A DNA stretch of 64,000 nt from JAXMHB01 sp046346965 (GCA_046346965.1 JAXMHB010000009.1:62001-126000); one strand, 5' to 3'. Shown: positions 42,484-54,007, counted from the stretch's first letter. A program made the numbers and translations. The notes: a model not told the origin generated them from the sequence alone.

Positions 42484-43398
42484 TCAGCGCGCCGGTTGCA
42501 GGTAACTGATGAAGCGCCGTGCGGTCGCCGACAGCGGATGATCGCTGCGCCAGACCAGCGACCAGCGCCGCTCGATCGGGAATCCGCGCACCGGCAACTC
42601 GCACAGGCCGGTGCTGCCCAGATCACTGCCGGCGGGCGCGATCGCCAGTCGCGACAGCACGGCGATGCCGAGGCCCGCGGCTACCGAGTGCTTGATCGCC
42701 TCGTTGCTGCCCAGGCTCATCGCGATTCGCGGTCGGAAACCGGCCTCGGCGAAATGCTGCTCGGTCACGCGCCGGGTGCCGCTGCCGGCCTCGCGCATCA
42801 ACCAGCGTTCCTGCGCCAGCGCCGCCAACTCCAGCGTTGCGCCGGCGCACGGATGGTCGCTGCGAGCCACGACGACCAGCGGATTGTCGAGAAAGGGCAG
42901 CGTGCGCAAGGGCAGTTCCTGCGGCGGCAGCATCATCACCGCCAGATCGTCGCTGCGCTGCTGCAGACGCTGGACCACGCGCTCGCGGTTTTCGATGCAG
43001 AGCTCCAGTTCTATGCCCGGATGGGCCGCCGCGAACGGTCCGATCAGGTCCGGCACGAAGTATTCGGCGGTGGTGACCGCGGCGATGCGCAGGCGACCGC
43101 TGACCAGCCCGCGCTGCTCGTTCAGATTGCTCTCGAAGCGCTGCCAGCAATCCACCAGTTCGCCCACCGTCTGCTGCAGGGCCTCGCCGGTCTGGGTCAG
43201 GCGCAGCCGGCGCCCGGCGTACTCGAACAGCGGCTCGCCGATCACCTGCGCCAGTTCTTTGATTTGCATGCTGACCGTGGGTTGACTGAGGTGCAGCGCC
43301 TCGGCCGCGCGCGTCACCGACAGCAGGCGCGCGGTCATCTCGAAGGCACGCAATTGCTGGGGCGTGATCCGCAGCAGTCGTCGGAGCGGGGTATTCAT
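42484..43398 (-). CDS. LysR-family transcriptional regulator
   Basis: A 304-residue regulator. The helix-turn-helix is at about 12-71 (FEMTARLLSVTRAAEALHLS, QPTVSMQIKELAQ) and the effector-binding domain follows (TTAEYFVPDLIGPFAAAHPG). The N-terminal sequence is close to CbbR-type regulators. It diverges from the isocitrate dehydrogenase gene across a 95-bp gap with a perfect inverted repeat at its own start codon, so it probably regulates that gene and itself. The effector is unknown; a TCA-cycle intermediate is plausible. Confidence 0.92.
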   Translation of the reverse strand: MNTPLRRLLRITPQQLRAFEMTARLLSVTRAAEALHLSQPTVSMQIKELAQVIGEPLFEYAGRRLRLTQTGEALQQTVGELVDCWQRFESNLNEQRGLVSGRLRIAAVTTAEYFVPDLIGPFAAAHPGIELELCIENRERVVQRLQQRSDDLAVMMLPPQELPLRTLPFLDNPLVVVARSDHPCAGATLELAALAQERWLMREAGSGTRRVTEQHFAEAGFRPRIAMSLGSNEAIKHSVAAGLGIAVLSRLAIAPAGSDLGSTGLCELPVRGFPIERRWSLVWRSDHPLSATARRFISYLQPAR

Positions 43399-43412
43399 AG
43401 ATCAGAGTCTAT
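43397..43412. promoter_or_regulatory. Inverted repeat, candidate LysR-regulator operator
   Basis: ATAGATCAGAGTCTAT is a perfect 5-bp inverted repeat with a 6-bp spacer. It overlaps the first bases of the LysR start and lies in the AT-rich divergent gap. LysR proteins typically bind interrupted palindromes in such divergent promoters. Confidence 0.5.
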
Positions 43413-43493
43413 CAATGCGATCAAACATAAGTATTTTTCAGATGACTCGCGAGGACCTAGGGTGCGCCCACCTTCCCTGGATCAGGACCTCCC

Positions 43494-45005
<1,512 letters not shown>

Positions 45006-45081
45006 GCGCGGTGCGATTGGCGGCGGCGGTGCGGCGGCCCCGGCGCCGCCCGCCGGCTACCGGCGCGGCGCTGGCGGGTGG

Positions 45082-45765
45082 ATGATCCAGGGCTGGCGTC
45101 GATTGGCCCGGAGCGTTCCCATCAACCTGCACGCAGTCCCGAACTGGTGCCCCGCCGGCGTGGCATACGCGAGCGAGCGCATCGATGCTGCGGATCTCGA
45201 CGAGCGCGCCGCGGCGGTGGGCATCGCCGTCTACCGCGAGAACGTGGTCGAGCGGCGTCGGCGCGAGTTTCTCGCCGGCCGACTCGCCGCGCGTCAGGCG
45301 CTCAAGGCCGCGGGCGCCGGCAGTCTGGTCGTTGGTCGCAATGGATCGGCGCCGTTGTGGCCGGACGACACGGTCGGCTCGATCAGTCACAGCGGGGCGG
45401 TCGCCGCCGCGGTCGTCGCGCCGCGCCCGTGCTGGCGCGCGCTGGGCCTGGACATCGAAGGCTTGATCCAGGATCGCCGTATCGCCGTGGTCCAGCGGGT
45501 GATGAGGCCTGGCGAGCGCAGCGCCGCGCAAACGATCGACGATCCGTGGATCTGGACACGCATCTGGTGCGCCAAGGAGGCCGCCTACAAGTGCCTGAGC
45601 GCGCTGGGCGTCGACGCCGATCTGGCGGATCTGGTGCCGCACTGGCAGGCGCCCGGGCGTGGCAGCCTGCTGGCCTGGGTGGACGCCGAAGCGGTGCAGC
45701 TGGCACTGCATTGGCAGCGCCAGGAGTCGCTGCTGTGGATGCTGGCGAGTCTGCCGGCGCAATGA
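45082..45765 (+). CDS. 4'-phosphopantetheinyl transferase (EntD-like)
   Basis: A 227-residue enzyme that attaches the phosphopantetheine arm of CoA to carrier proteins. Family motifs are GRLAARQALK, WPDDTVGSISHSG, the metal site GLDIEG (near 121-126) and WCAKEAAYK (near 162-170). The EntD-like class usually serves secondary-metabolite or siderophore carriers. No carrier, NRPS or PKS gene is visible nearby, so the partner must be elsewhere. The start is uncertain within about 20 codons because no strong ribosome-binding site is visible. Confidence 0.88.
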   Translation: MIQGWRRLARSVPINLHAVPNWCPAGVAYASERIDAADLDERAAAVGIAVYRENVVERRRREFLAGRLAARQALKAAGAGSLVVGRNGSAPLWPDDTVGSISHSGAVAAAVVAPRPCWRALGLDIEGLIQDRRIAVVQRVMRPGERSAAQTIDDPWIWTRIWCAKEAAYKCLSALGVDADLADLVPHWQAPGRGSLLAWVDAEAVQLALHWQRQESLLWMLASLPAQ

Positions 45766-45870
45766 GATCGCGCCGCCGCCACCTTTGGCCCGCGTTTCGC
45801 CCGCAGCGGCCCGAGTGGCGCTGACTGCTCGCGTAGAGCATCGTATCCCCGAGCATTCAGCGTACCTGCC

Positions 45871-47490
45871 ATGCGCCGATCCTTCCCCTGCAAGTCGATT
45901 CCGCGGATCGCCGCGCTCGCCTTGGTGCTGGTCCAAGCCGCCGCGCACGCGGCCGACGAGCGTGTGCTGGTGCCGGTGTTCGCTACCAGCGTGCCGGCGC
46001 CGATGACGTCGAGCACACAGCCTTTGGCCGAGCAGCCGGACGCGCTGCCGGCGGAATTGCAGTGGATCGCGCTGACGTCTGATTCTGCTCCGCACGCGCC
46101 GGCGCTGGCGGCGGTGCAGGCGCCCGACGGCGTGCGGCTGTATGTACGTGGCGGCGGCCGCTGGACGCTGCGGTGGTCGACGCTGATGGCGCTGAATCTG
46201 CCGGCGATCGGCTGGCAGCGAGCGCCGAAGCCGCTGCTCAGCGCAGCGGACTGCGATCAGCTGAATCTGGCGCCAGCGGATCGTGCCTATTGTCCGGACT
46301 GGTGGCGCACGCAGCAGGCGCTGCGCGCGCGCATCGTCGAGGCCTTCAAGCCTGGCTACCGCATCCATGGCGCGCAGGGTGAGCGCTTGCCGTTGTCGCC
46401 GTGGCCGACCATCGCGGCCAGTGTGTACACCAACGCCGCGGCCGACTACCAGGAACTCGATCCGCCGTCGGCGGGCCCGTTGCGCAGTGGGTCCGAAGGC
46501 GAGGATCCGTACTACGCGCTCAGCATTCCCTGGGCGGCCTGGCCGCTGACCTACTCGCCGACCGTATCCGCGCTCTACCTGCAGGGCGAGTACTGCCCGG
46601 CGCAGGGCGATTGTGTGCCGCTTGCGGCCGCGCCCGATGCCGCGCTCGAACTGCGGCTGCCGACGCCGCTGCACCTGCAGCCGAACGCCTGCGAGACCGA
46701 GCTCCCGACGTTCTCCGACGGCTCGCTGCTGTACCTGCGGATCGCCGACAGCGTGCCGAGCTTCGTCCGCACCACCACGCGCCTGATGAGCTTTCAGAAT
46801 CCCGGCGGCGGTTACCTCGATCGGCCCGATCCGGATCGCATGAGCCCGGAGCTGTATGCCGCGGAGTATCCGATCACGCCACTGGAGGCGCCGGCGGACG
46901 GCTGGTTCTTGTGCGGGCCGAACGGGCGTTTGTGGAACGGCGCGGCGATCCGGGTCGCCGCCACCGAACTCGACGACGAGCAGCGTGCGCGCCTTGAAGC
47001 CGACGGCGCCGAGTCCGGCTGGAGCGGTCCGCGGCACCCGGCTTGGGAGGCCGACACGCCCCGTTATCGCGAGGTGTGGGCCGCGCCGACGTCCTTCGAT
47101 CCGCGACGCCTGGACGCGCATCGTCTGCAGCTGGTCCAGCCGTACCAGCTGCAAAGCCCGATCACGGGCGAGGGCATGAACGGCGCCTGCGATCGCGCCC
47201 GATTCGCACTGTGGGTCGTCGACACCGCGGACGCGAGTTTGCGCCTGGCGCTGTCGCTGCAAGGCTACGGCGCGGACCTGTGCGCGGGCTCGGCGCTGGT
47301 GTCGGCGCTGCTGTCGGAGGATGGTCGCGCCGTCGACAGCGTGCGCTGGGATTACGATCCCGAGGCGCCGCTATCGAGCAGCGGCCTCGTTGAGACGCGC
47401 GAACGTTATTGTCTCGACGAGCTCAGCAACAGCTACCTGCTGTGTGGTCGCGAACAGCACCCAATCGCGGACCCGCGGCCCGACGAGTAG
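45871..47490 (+). CDS. Hypothetical Cys-rich secreted protein
   Basis: No family recognised. A 539-residue protein with a signal peptide ending in AHA (LALVLVQAAAHAA). The mature part has about 12 cysteines, many in close pairs (CDQLNLAPADRAYCPDW; EYCPAQGDC; YCLDELSNSYLLC), suggesting disulfides in the periplasm or outside the cell. It is rich in Trp, Tyr and Pro, with no repeats or catalytic motif that I can name. Reading frame, codon use and an intact signal peptide all support a real gene. It sits between the phosphopantetheinyl transferase and the PilZ gene. Confidence 0.8.
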   Translation: MRRSFPCKSIPRIAALALVLVQAAAHAADERVLVPVFATSVPAPMTSSTQPLAEQPDALPAELQWIALTSDSAPHAPALAAVQAPDGVRLYVRGGGRWTLRWSTLMALNLPAIGWQRAPKPLLSAADCDQLNLAPADRAYCPDWWRTQQALRARIVEAFKPGYRIHGAQGERLPLSPWPTIAASVYTNAAADYQELDPPSAGPLRSGSEGEDPYYALSIPWAAWPLTYSPTVSALYLQGEYCPAQGDCVPLAAAPDAALELRLPTPLHLQPNACETELPTFSDGSLLYLRIADSVPSFVRTTTRLMSFQNPGGGYLDRPDPDRMSPELYAAEYPITPLEAPADGWFLCGPNGRLWNGAAIRVAATELDDEQRARLEADGAESGWSGPRHPAWEADTPRYREVWAAPTSFDPRRLDAHRLQLVQPYQLQSPITGEGMNGACDRARFALWVVDTADASLRLALSLQGYGADLCAGSALVSALLSEDGRAVDSVRWDYDPEAPLSSSGLVETRERYCLDELSNSYLLCGREQHPIADPRPDE

Positions 47491-47495
47491 CGCGC

Positions 47496-47825
47496 TCACA
47501 CCGCCTGAGCGATGAAGCGGGTCTCGTACAGCAGTTGGTCGATCTCGGCCGGCTGGCCGGCATCGAACTGGAAGGCCAGATGGTCGTCGCCAGCGCGGAC
47601 CAGCGTGGCTTTGAGTTCGATCACCGTGTCCTGATCGAAAATGAAAAACAGCCGGAAGGGCGCCTTCGCCTGGTCACCAAAGGCCAGCGGCCGCGCGATG
47701 CGCGCGCCACCGCCGGAGATGTCCTGCGCGTTGCTCAGAAAGCCGCCACGGGCGGCTGCGATCAGCACGGCCACGGCACTGATCTCGGTACGCGGATAAC
47801 GACGCTTTTCGTAACCCTGGACCAT
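47496..47825 (-). CDS. PilZ-domain c-di-GMP-binding protein
   Basis: A 109-residue single-domain PilZ protein. The c-di-GMP-binding residues are present: the RxxxR motif in EKRRYPRTE and the D/NxSxxG motif in NAQDISGGGARI. It is a likely effector for the diguanylate cyclases encoded at 2.2 and 20 kb. The start is the ATG of MVQGYEKRRYPR, with a strong GGGGAAGGG ribosome-binding site; the longer reading to 47864 lacks one. Convergent with the unknown secreted-protein gene. Confidence 0.92.
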   Translation of the reverse strand: MVQGYEKRRYPRTEISAVAVLIAAARGGFLSNAQDISGGGARIARPLAFGDQAKAPFRLFFIFDQDTVIELKATLVRAGDDHLAFQFDAGQPAEIDQLLYETRFIAQAV

Positions 47826-47933
47826 GACCCTTCCCCTGACGACAACGCACCATAGGCCCAGCACTGGCGCCGGTACAAGCGGACAACCGTGAAGCTGTGA
47901 GTCGGTTGGCAGCGGCGCCTGTGCGCACCCAAC

Positions 47934-50411
47934 TCACCAGTCGCCGCTGCGCAGCGTCTGCCCGGGCGGGGTGGCGGTGACGCCGCGCAACACCAGCGCA
48001 CCGGCGAGCAGGCTCAGGCTGGCACCGATGCCGGCGCCGGCAGCGACGATCCACCAGGGCATGCTGTAGCCGATCTCGAACACCCGCACGGCCAGCGCCC
48101 AGCCGGTGACGACTGCCGCCAGTCCGCCGAGGGCACCGCCGAGGGCGCCGATGACGCTGATCTCCAGCCACAGCGTGCGCTCGAGCGTACGTCTGGAAGC
48201 GCCCAGACTGCGCCACAGCGCACTCTCGAAGCGCCGCGCGCCGGCGCTGACCGCCAGCGCCGCCAACAGCACGCACAGCGCCGCGGCGAGCGCGCACCAG
48301 AAGATCGCCGACAGACTGCGGACCACGGCATCGACCACGCCGAGCACGCGCATCAGCAGCGCATCGACGTCGATCAGCGTGACGTTTGGGTAGTCGCGCA
48401 ACAGCGGCCCCAGCGCGCGCGCTTGCGTGGCATCGGCGCGGAAGCTGGTCACGAAGGTACTCTCCAGCCCGGCCGTGGCCTCGGGCGAGAACAACAGGAA
48501 GAAGTTCACCCGGAAGCTGTCCCAATCGACGGTGCGCACATTGGCGACGCGCGCCTCGATGCTGCGGTCGCCGATGCTGACGGTGATGCGGTCGCCGACC
48601 TGGAGCTTGAAGATCTGCGCCCAGTTCTCGGCGATCGACACCTCGGGGCCGCCGCGCCACCACTCGCCCGCAATCAGGCGGTTGGCCGGCGGCAGGTCCT
48701 GATGCCAGCTCAGGTTGATATTGCCATCGAGGAAGCGCCCGGCGCGCGGATCCGGGAAGCTGGCGGCATCCGGACGCTGGCCGTTGATTGCCAGCAGTCG
48801 GCCCACGGCGAAGGGATACAGCTCCGGCCGGCCCAGACCCAGCGACTGCAAACGCGCGCTCAGGGTGTCGCGCTGGTCCGGCTGGATGTTGAGCAGAAAG
48901 CGATTGGGCGTGTCGGCATCGAGGCCCACCCGCCATTGCCGCACCAGATCGTTGCTGACCGCCCCGAGCAGCAGCACCGCGGCCAGCGCCAGCGCCAGCG
49001 AGACCGCCGACAGCAGCGTGGTGCCGGGCCTTGCTACCAGCTGCCGCAGCGCCTGGCGCAGCACGAAACTGCGCCCCGGCAGGCGCCGCCGCACCAACCG
49101 CAGCAGCAGCCACAGGGTGCCGGCCACCAACAGTGCCAGCGTGCTCATGCCGGCGAAAGCAATCAGGCCGATGCGGCCTTCGCCGGTCAGCAGCCAGATC
49201 GCCAGCGTCAACACCGCCAGCGCCAGCGGATAGGCCGCCCACTCGCGCGCGCTGAGGCGGTCTTCTTGCTGGCGCAGCAGCATGGAAGGCGCCGTTGCCG
49301 CCAGCCGCGACAGCGCCGGCAGCGTGAAACTAAGGTACGCCAACACGCCCACCAGCGCGCCCAGCAGCGCCGGACGCAGCCCGGGCAAGGGCAGGGCTTC
49401 CTGGAACAGCGCGCCGACGCCGAGCGCGATCAGTGCCTGCAGTCCGTAGCCGAGCAGCAGGCCGAGCGCGATCGCCGGCAGTGCATACACGCCCAGCGTG
49501 CCACCCAGCTGCAGCAGGATGCGCCGCCGCGACAGCCCGAAGCAGCGCAACTGCGCCACGATGGCGCGCCGCGCCTCGGTGTAGCGGCGCGCGGTCAGTG
49601 CGATCGCCAGCGCCGCCAGCCACAGCACCGCCAGTGCGGCCAGGCCGAAAAAGGCACGCGATTGCTGACCGACCTCGGCCAGCTGCTGCTGCGCCTCGCT
49701 GGCCAGCGTCAGCCGCAGGCCGGGGTGAGTCTGGCGCAGGGTCTCGGCCCAGCGCTGTACCACCGGCGCGGGACCGGCGATCAGCAGTCGATGGAAGGCG
49801 CGGCTGGCCGGTCCCAGCAGGCCGAGGCGCTCGACGTCGGCGCGCTGCACCAGTGCACGCGGCGCCAGCGTCAGAAAGCTGCCGGCGCCTTCCGGATCCT
49901 CGATCAGCGCACCGGCCACCCGCAGCCGCGCGTTGCCGATCTCGACCTCGGCACCGGTGGCGACGCCGAGCGCCGTGAGCGCGCGCGGATCGAGCAGCAC
50001 CTCGCCCACCGCGGGCGCCGCACGCACCTGTGCCGGCGCGTCCGCGCGCTCGGCCACCTTCAGGCTGCCGCGCAGCGGATACTGGGCGTCGACCGCCTTG
50101 ATCTCGACCAGCACGCTGGCCTCGCCGGCAAACAGCACGGTCGGAAAGGCGACCACTGCGCTGGTCTGCAGTCCCTGCGCCTGCGCCGATTGCACCACCT
50201 CGGGCGGGATCGGCAGTCGCGAGCTGAGCAGCGCATCGCCGCCGATCAGTTCGCCGCTGCGCGCGGCCAGCGCGCGCTCGATGCGCTCGGTAAAGCCGAT
50301 CACGCCGGTGGCGGCGGCCACCGCCACCAGCAGCGCGGCCAGGACCGGCTTCAATTCGGCCGCGCGCCACTCGCGGCGCGCATGGGCGAGCAAAGTGCCG
50401 AGCAGACTCAT
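47934..50411 (-). CDS. ybbP: YbbP-like FtsX-family ABC permease
   Basis: An 825-residue permease with about ten membrane helices in the duplicated FtsX layout typical of YbbP: an N-terminal helix and large periplasmic domain (PIPPEVVQSAQAQGLQTSAV), a block of helices with ALTARRYTEARRAIVAQLRC, and a C-terminal block with ARRFESALWRSLGASRRTLE. It pairs with the ATPase gene, overlapping by 4 bp (ATGA). The YbbA/YbbP complex with TesA has been linked to removing or hydrolysing membrane-embedded lipophilic compounds; the exact substrate is unsettled. Confidence 0.92.
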   Translation of the reverse strand: MSLLGTLLAHARREWRAAELKPVLAALLVAVAAATGVIGFTERIERALAARSGELIGGDALLSSRLPIPPEVVQSAQAQGLQTSAVVAFPTVLFAGEASVLVEIKAVDAQYPLRGSLKVAERADAPAQVRAAPAVGEVLLDPRALTALGVATGAEVEIGNARLRVAGALIEDPEGAGSFLTLAPRALVQRADVERLGLLGPASRAFHRLLIAGPAPVVQRWAETLRQTHPGLRLTLASEAQQQLAEVGQQSRAFFGLAALAVLWLAALAIALTARRYTEARRAIVAQLRCFGLSRRRILLQLGGTLGVYALPAIALGLLLGYGLQALIALGVGALFQEALPLPGLRPALLGALVGVLAYLSFTLPALSRLAATAPSMLLRQQEDRLSAREWAAYPLALAVLTLAIWLLTGEGRIGLIAFAGMSTLALLVAGTLWLLLRLVRRRLPGRSFVLRQALRQLVARPGTTLLSAVSLALALAAVLLLGAVSNDLVRQWRVGLDADTPNRFLLNIQPDQRDTLSARLQSLGLGRPELYPFAVGRLLAINGQRPDAASFPDPRAGRFLDGNINLSWHQDLPPANRLIAGEWWRGGPEVSIAENWAQIFKLQVGDRITVSIGDRSIEARVANVRTVDWDSFRVNFFLLFSPEATAGLESTFVTSFRADATQARALGPLLRDYPNVTLIDVDALLMRVLGVVDAVVRSLSAIFWCALAAALCVLLAALAVSAGARRFESALWRSLGASRRTLERTLWLEISVIGALGGALGGLAAVVTGWALAVRVFEIGYSMPWWIVAAGAGIGASLSLLAGALVLRGVTATPPGQTLRSGDW

Positions 50412-51088
50412 GCGACGCGCCGGCCGGCTTCCAGCCGGATCTGTCGCTGACAGCGCGCCGCCAGCCGTGGATCGTGGGTCACCAGCACCAGGCTGACGCT
50501 ATCGCTGCGATTCAGATCGAACAAGAGTTCGCTGACGCGTGCTCCGGTGTCCTGGTCCAGATTGCCGGTGGGCTCATCGGCGAACAGCAAGGTCGGCCCG
50601 ACCGCAAAGGCGCGCGCGATCGCCACACGCTGCTGCTCGCCACCCGACAACTGGCGTGGCAGATGCTGCAAGCGATGTCCCAGGCCCACCCGTTCCAGCG
50701 CGGCGCGGGCGCGCGCCAGCGCATCGGCGACGCCGGCCAACTCCAGCGGCGCGGCGACGTTCTCCAGCGCGGTGAAGCTCGGCAGCAGATGAAAGGCCTG
50801 GAACACGAAGCCGACGCGGCCCAGCCGCAGCGCGGCGCGGCCGTCCTCGTCGAGCCCGGCGATATCGCGTCCGAACAGCTCGATGCGGCCGCCGGTCGGC
50901 GTGTCCAGCCCGGCCAGCAGCGACAGTAGCGTGGTCTTGCCTGAGCCCGACTCGCCGACGATCGCCAGACTCTCGCCGCGCCCGAGGCTGAGCGAGATCT
51001 GATCGAGCACACGCAGCGCACCCGCCGCCGTCATCACCTGTTTGCTAGCTTCGACGGCCGTCAGTACGGTGTCGCGAGACTCTTCCAT
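50408..51088 (-). CDS. ybbA: YbbA-like ABC transporter ATP-binding protein
   Basis: A 226-residue ATPase of the LolD/MacB group. Walker A is GESGSGKTT (45-53), the Q-loop region VGFVFQAFHLLPSF, the signature LSGGEQQR (147-154), Walker B LLFADEPT (167-174) and the H-loop VTHD. The ATG chosen (MEESRDTVLTAVEASKQV) aligns with E. coli YbbA. Its start codon overlaps that of the divergent tesA gene: the four bases CATG at 51086-51089 hold both starts. Confidence 0.93.
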   Translation of the reverse strand: MEESRDTVLTAVEASKQVMTAAGALRVLDQISLSLGRGESLAIVGESGSGKTTLLSLLAGLDTPTGGRIELFGRDIAGLDEDGRAALRLGRVGFVFQAFHLLPSFTALENVAAPLELAGVADALARARAALERVGLGHRLQHLPRQLSGGEQQRVAIARAFAVGPTLLFADEPTGNLDQDTGARVSELLFDLNRSDSVSLVLVTHDPRLAARCQRQIRLEAGRRVA

Positions 51089-51698
51089 GCGTGTGTTCCT
51101 GTTCTTGTGCTTGCTGTGGCACGCCGGCCTGGCGACGGCCGCGTCCACCATTCTGGTGCTCGGCGACAGCCTGAGCGCTGCCCACAATCTGCCGATCGAA
51201 CAAGGTTGGGTGGCTCTGCTCGATCACAAGCTGGCCGAAAGTCACGCTGGCCGCTGGCGAGTGGTCAATGCCAGCATCAGCGGCGAGACCAGTTCGGGTG
51301 GCCTCGCGCGCCTGCCGGCGGCGCTTGCGCAACATCAACCGGCGGTGGTGCTGATCGAACTCGGCGCCAATGATGGTCTGCGCGGTTTGCCGCTGCCCAG
51401 TCTGCGCGCCAACCTGGCGCAGATGATCAAGCTTGCGCGTGAGGCTGGCGCGAAGGTGGGGCTGATCGGCATCGAGCTGCCGATCAACTACGGTCAGGGC
51501 TATCGCGACCGCATGCGCCAGCTGTACCGGGAACTGGCGCAGGCCGAGGGCGTCGCGCTGATGCCCTTCCTGCTGGAGGCGGTCGCCGCCGATCTCGCCA
51601 ACTTTCAGGACGATCAGGTCCATCCCACCGCTGCGGCACAGCCGGCGATCCGCGACAGCGTGTACCGTTGGCTGGAAGCCTCCGCCTTGTTGCAGTGA
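51087..51698 (+). CDS. tesA: Periplasmic lysophospholipase/thioesterase I
   Basis: A 203-residue GDSL (SGNH) hydrolase acting on fatty acyl thioesters and lysophospholipids in the periplasm. The signal peptide ends in ATAA. Block I is LVLGDSLSAAH (nucleophile Ser28), the oxyanion Gly is in NASISGETSSGG, block III is LGAND, and the catalytic Asp-His are in DQVHP. The divergent ybbA-ybbP neighbours are the same as in E. coli. The start codon overlaps the ybbA start, so the leader of each gene lies inside the other. Confidence 0.95.
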   Translation: MRVFLFLCLLWHAGLATAASTILVLGDSLSAAHNLPIEQGWVALLDHKLAESHAGRWRVVNASISGETSSGGLARLPAALAQHQPAVVLIELGANDGLRGLPLPSLRANLAQMIKLAREAGAKVGLIGIELPINYGQGYRDRMRQLYRELAQAEGVALMPFLLEAVAADLANFQDDQVHPTAAAQPAIRDSVYRWLEASALLQ

Positions 51699-51776
51699 GT
51701 GCGGCATGCGCTGCCTTGCACCCAGCGCGCCGCGCCCCGCTATGATCCGCGGCCTTGCCTGACCGGGACACTGTGC

Positions 51777-52418
51777 ATGGAACACCGCGAGACGCTGATT
51801 CGCGTGTTGGAACAGTGTGTGGATCGCGCCGAGCACGCGCCGCTGAATCTGGGCGAGGTGCTCGACAGCCTGAAGTCCTCGGCGCTGGCCTTGTCGACCG
51901 TGCTGTTGTGCCTGCCTTTTTTGCAGCCGCTGACGCTGGGGCCGCTGTCGAGTGCTGGCGGTCTGGTGCTGACCAGCCTGGGCTGGCAGCTCTATCGCGG
52001 GCGCGAACGTCTGTGGCTGCCGGCCAAGATCTACGACATCAAGCCCAGCACCAAGTTGTGGGAGCGACTGCTCGGCCTGTGTCGCTGGCTGATCAATCTG
52101 CTGGCCCGGATCACCCGCGAGCGTCTGACCTCCTGGGTCGATGGCCGCGCGGGCGAGCGTCTGTGCGGGCTGCTGATCACCATCGGCGGCGTGCTGCTGG
52201 TGATCCCGGCGCCGATACTGCCCTTCAATAACACGCTGCCGGCGCTCGCCATGCTGTTTGCCGCCATCGCCTTGCTCGAACGCGATGGTCTGATGGTGCT
52301 GGTCTCGGTGTTTTTCCTGATCGCCACCGTGGCCTATTTCGGCGTGTTTTTCTATGCGCTGTGGTTTCTGGGCGCCGAGGCCACTCAGTGGTTCCGAGGC
52401 TGGTTGCCGGGATTGTGA
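51777..52418 (+). CDS. ExoD-family membrane protein
   Basis: A 213-residue protein with four C-terminal hydrophobic segments. The N-terminal soluble region (LNLGEVLDSLKSSALALSTV) leads into LLCLPFLQPLTLGPLSSAGG, and GVLLVIPAPILPFNNTLPAL is the conserved ExoD core. The family is named for a Rhizobium exopolysaccharide gene, but the biochemical role is unknown. The ATG follows a weak GGGA sequence. It follows tesA on the same strand after 78 bp. Confidence 0.88.
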   Translation: MEHRETLIRVLEQCVDRAEHAPLNLGEVLDSLKSSALALSTVLLCLPFLQPLTLGPLSSAGGLVLTSLGWQLYRGRERLWLPAKIYDIKPSTKLWERLLGLCRWLINLLARITRERLTSWVDGRAGERLCGLLITIGGVLLVIPAPILPFNNTLPALAMLFAAIALLERDGLMVLVSVFFLIATVAYFGVFFYALWFLGAEATQWFRGWLPGL

Positions 52419-52523
52419 AGGATGGTGCATAGCCGGAGGCCGCTGCGCTGCTGCGGCGGTCCTGGCCCTTGGGCTGGCGTATGGTCGGTTACACTGGAGT
52501 GAACCGCCCGAATTGGCCTGATC

Positions 52524-54007
52524 GTGAAATCGCGCTGGCAGCCTATGACGCATCCCTGGGTGATCGCGCACCGCGGCGCCAGCGGCTGCCTGCCTGAACA
52601 CACGCTGCCGGCCTATGCGCTGGCGATCGAGCAGGGCGCCGACGTCATCGAGCCCGATCTGCTGCCCAGCGCCGACGGTCGCCTGTACTGTCGCCACGAT
52701 CTCTATCTGTCGCGCAGCACCGATGTCGCCACCCGCCCCGAGTACGCCGCGCGTCGGCGGCCAGGGCCGGAGGGTCGCGAGGACTGGTGGATCACCGATT
52801 TCACCAGCGCCGAGCTGGCGACGCTGCGTGCCACCCAACCCTGGCCGCTGCGTGCGCATGAGCGCGATGGCGTCTACCGGTTGCCGAGCTTCGATCAGAC
52901 GCTGGATCTGCTGCTGCTGGAGCGGCGCCGCCGCGAACGCCCGCTGCTGATCTATCCCGAGATCAAACACCCTGCACATTGCGAGGCGCTGGGATTGGAT
53001 CCCACCGCGGCGCTGATCCGCGAGTTGCGCGCGCGCCAGTTGCTCGGGCCGCAGGCGCCGCTGCTGGTGCAGTGCTTCGAGGCCGCGCCGCTGGCGCGCG
53101 TGCGCGAGCAGGCTGGGGTACGCGTGACCCTGCTCAGCGTGGACTTGCCGGCGCTCGATGCCCACGCGGTCGATGGCTACGGTGTGTCCAAACAGGCGCT
53201 GCAGAGCGCCGATGGCGCGGCGTTCATCGCCGCCGCCCATGCGCGTGGTCGCTATGTGCACGCTTACACCTTCAGGGACGACCAGTTGCCGCCCGACCAG
53301 AGCGCGGTCGAGGAAGCGCTGCGCGCCTATGCCGCGGGTTGCGATGCGCTGTTCAGCGATTTTCCGGCCACCGCACTGCGCGCGCGCAAGCGCTGGCAGC
53401 GCGAGGGCGCCGCGGCGCCCGGGCTTGAGGTGCGCGCCGTCAGCGGCGCCGACATCGCCCCGTATTTGCCGGCCCTGGCCGCGCTGCGGATTCGCGTGTT
53501 TCGCGAATGGCCGTATTTGTACGATGGCGATCTAGCCTATGAAGCGCATTATCTGGCGACCTACAGCCGCTCGCCGCGCAGCCTGTTCGTGCTGGCCTGG
53601 GATGGCGCGGAGATTGTCGGTTGCTCTACCGGGATTCCGCTGAGCGACGAAACCGAAGCCTGCCAAGCGCCGTTTTTGGCGGCGGGCATTGCGCCGTCGG
53701 AGGTCTTTTACTTCGGCGAATCGGTGCTCGATGCGCGCTATCGCGGGCGCGGTCTGGGCCAGCGCTTTTTCGACGAACGCGAAGCCTACGCGCAGGCGCT
53801 GGGCGGATTCGCCTACACCGCGTTTTGCGCGGTGGTGCGCGCCGATGACGATCCGCGTCGCCCACCCGGGCATCGCCCGCTGGACGCCTTCTGGCGCTCG
53901 CGCGGCTATGCGCCACGGCCGGATCTGCAGGCCGCCTTCGAGTGGCGCGAGCTCGACGAGGCTGCGCCCAGCGCCAAAGCGATGCGCTTCTGGCTGCGAG
54001 CCTGGCG

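Noticed and set aside
51045..53261. 738-residue minus-strand open frame
   Set aside because: Antisense to tesA, exoD and the GDPD gene, all with family motifs on the plus strand.
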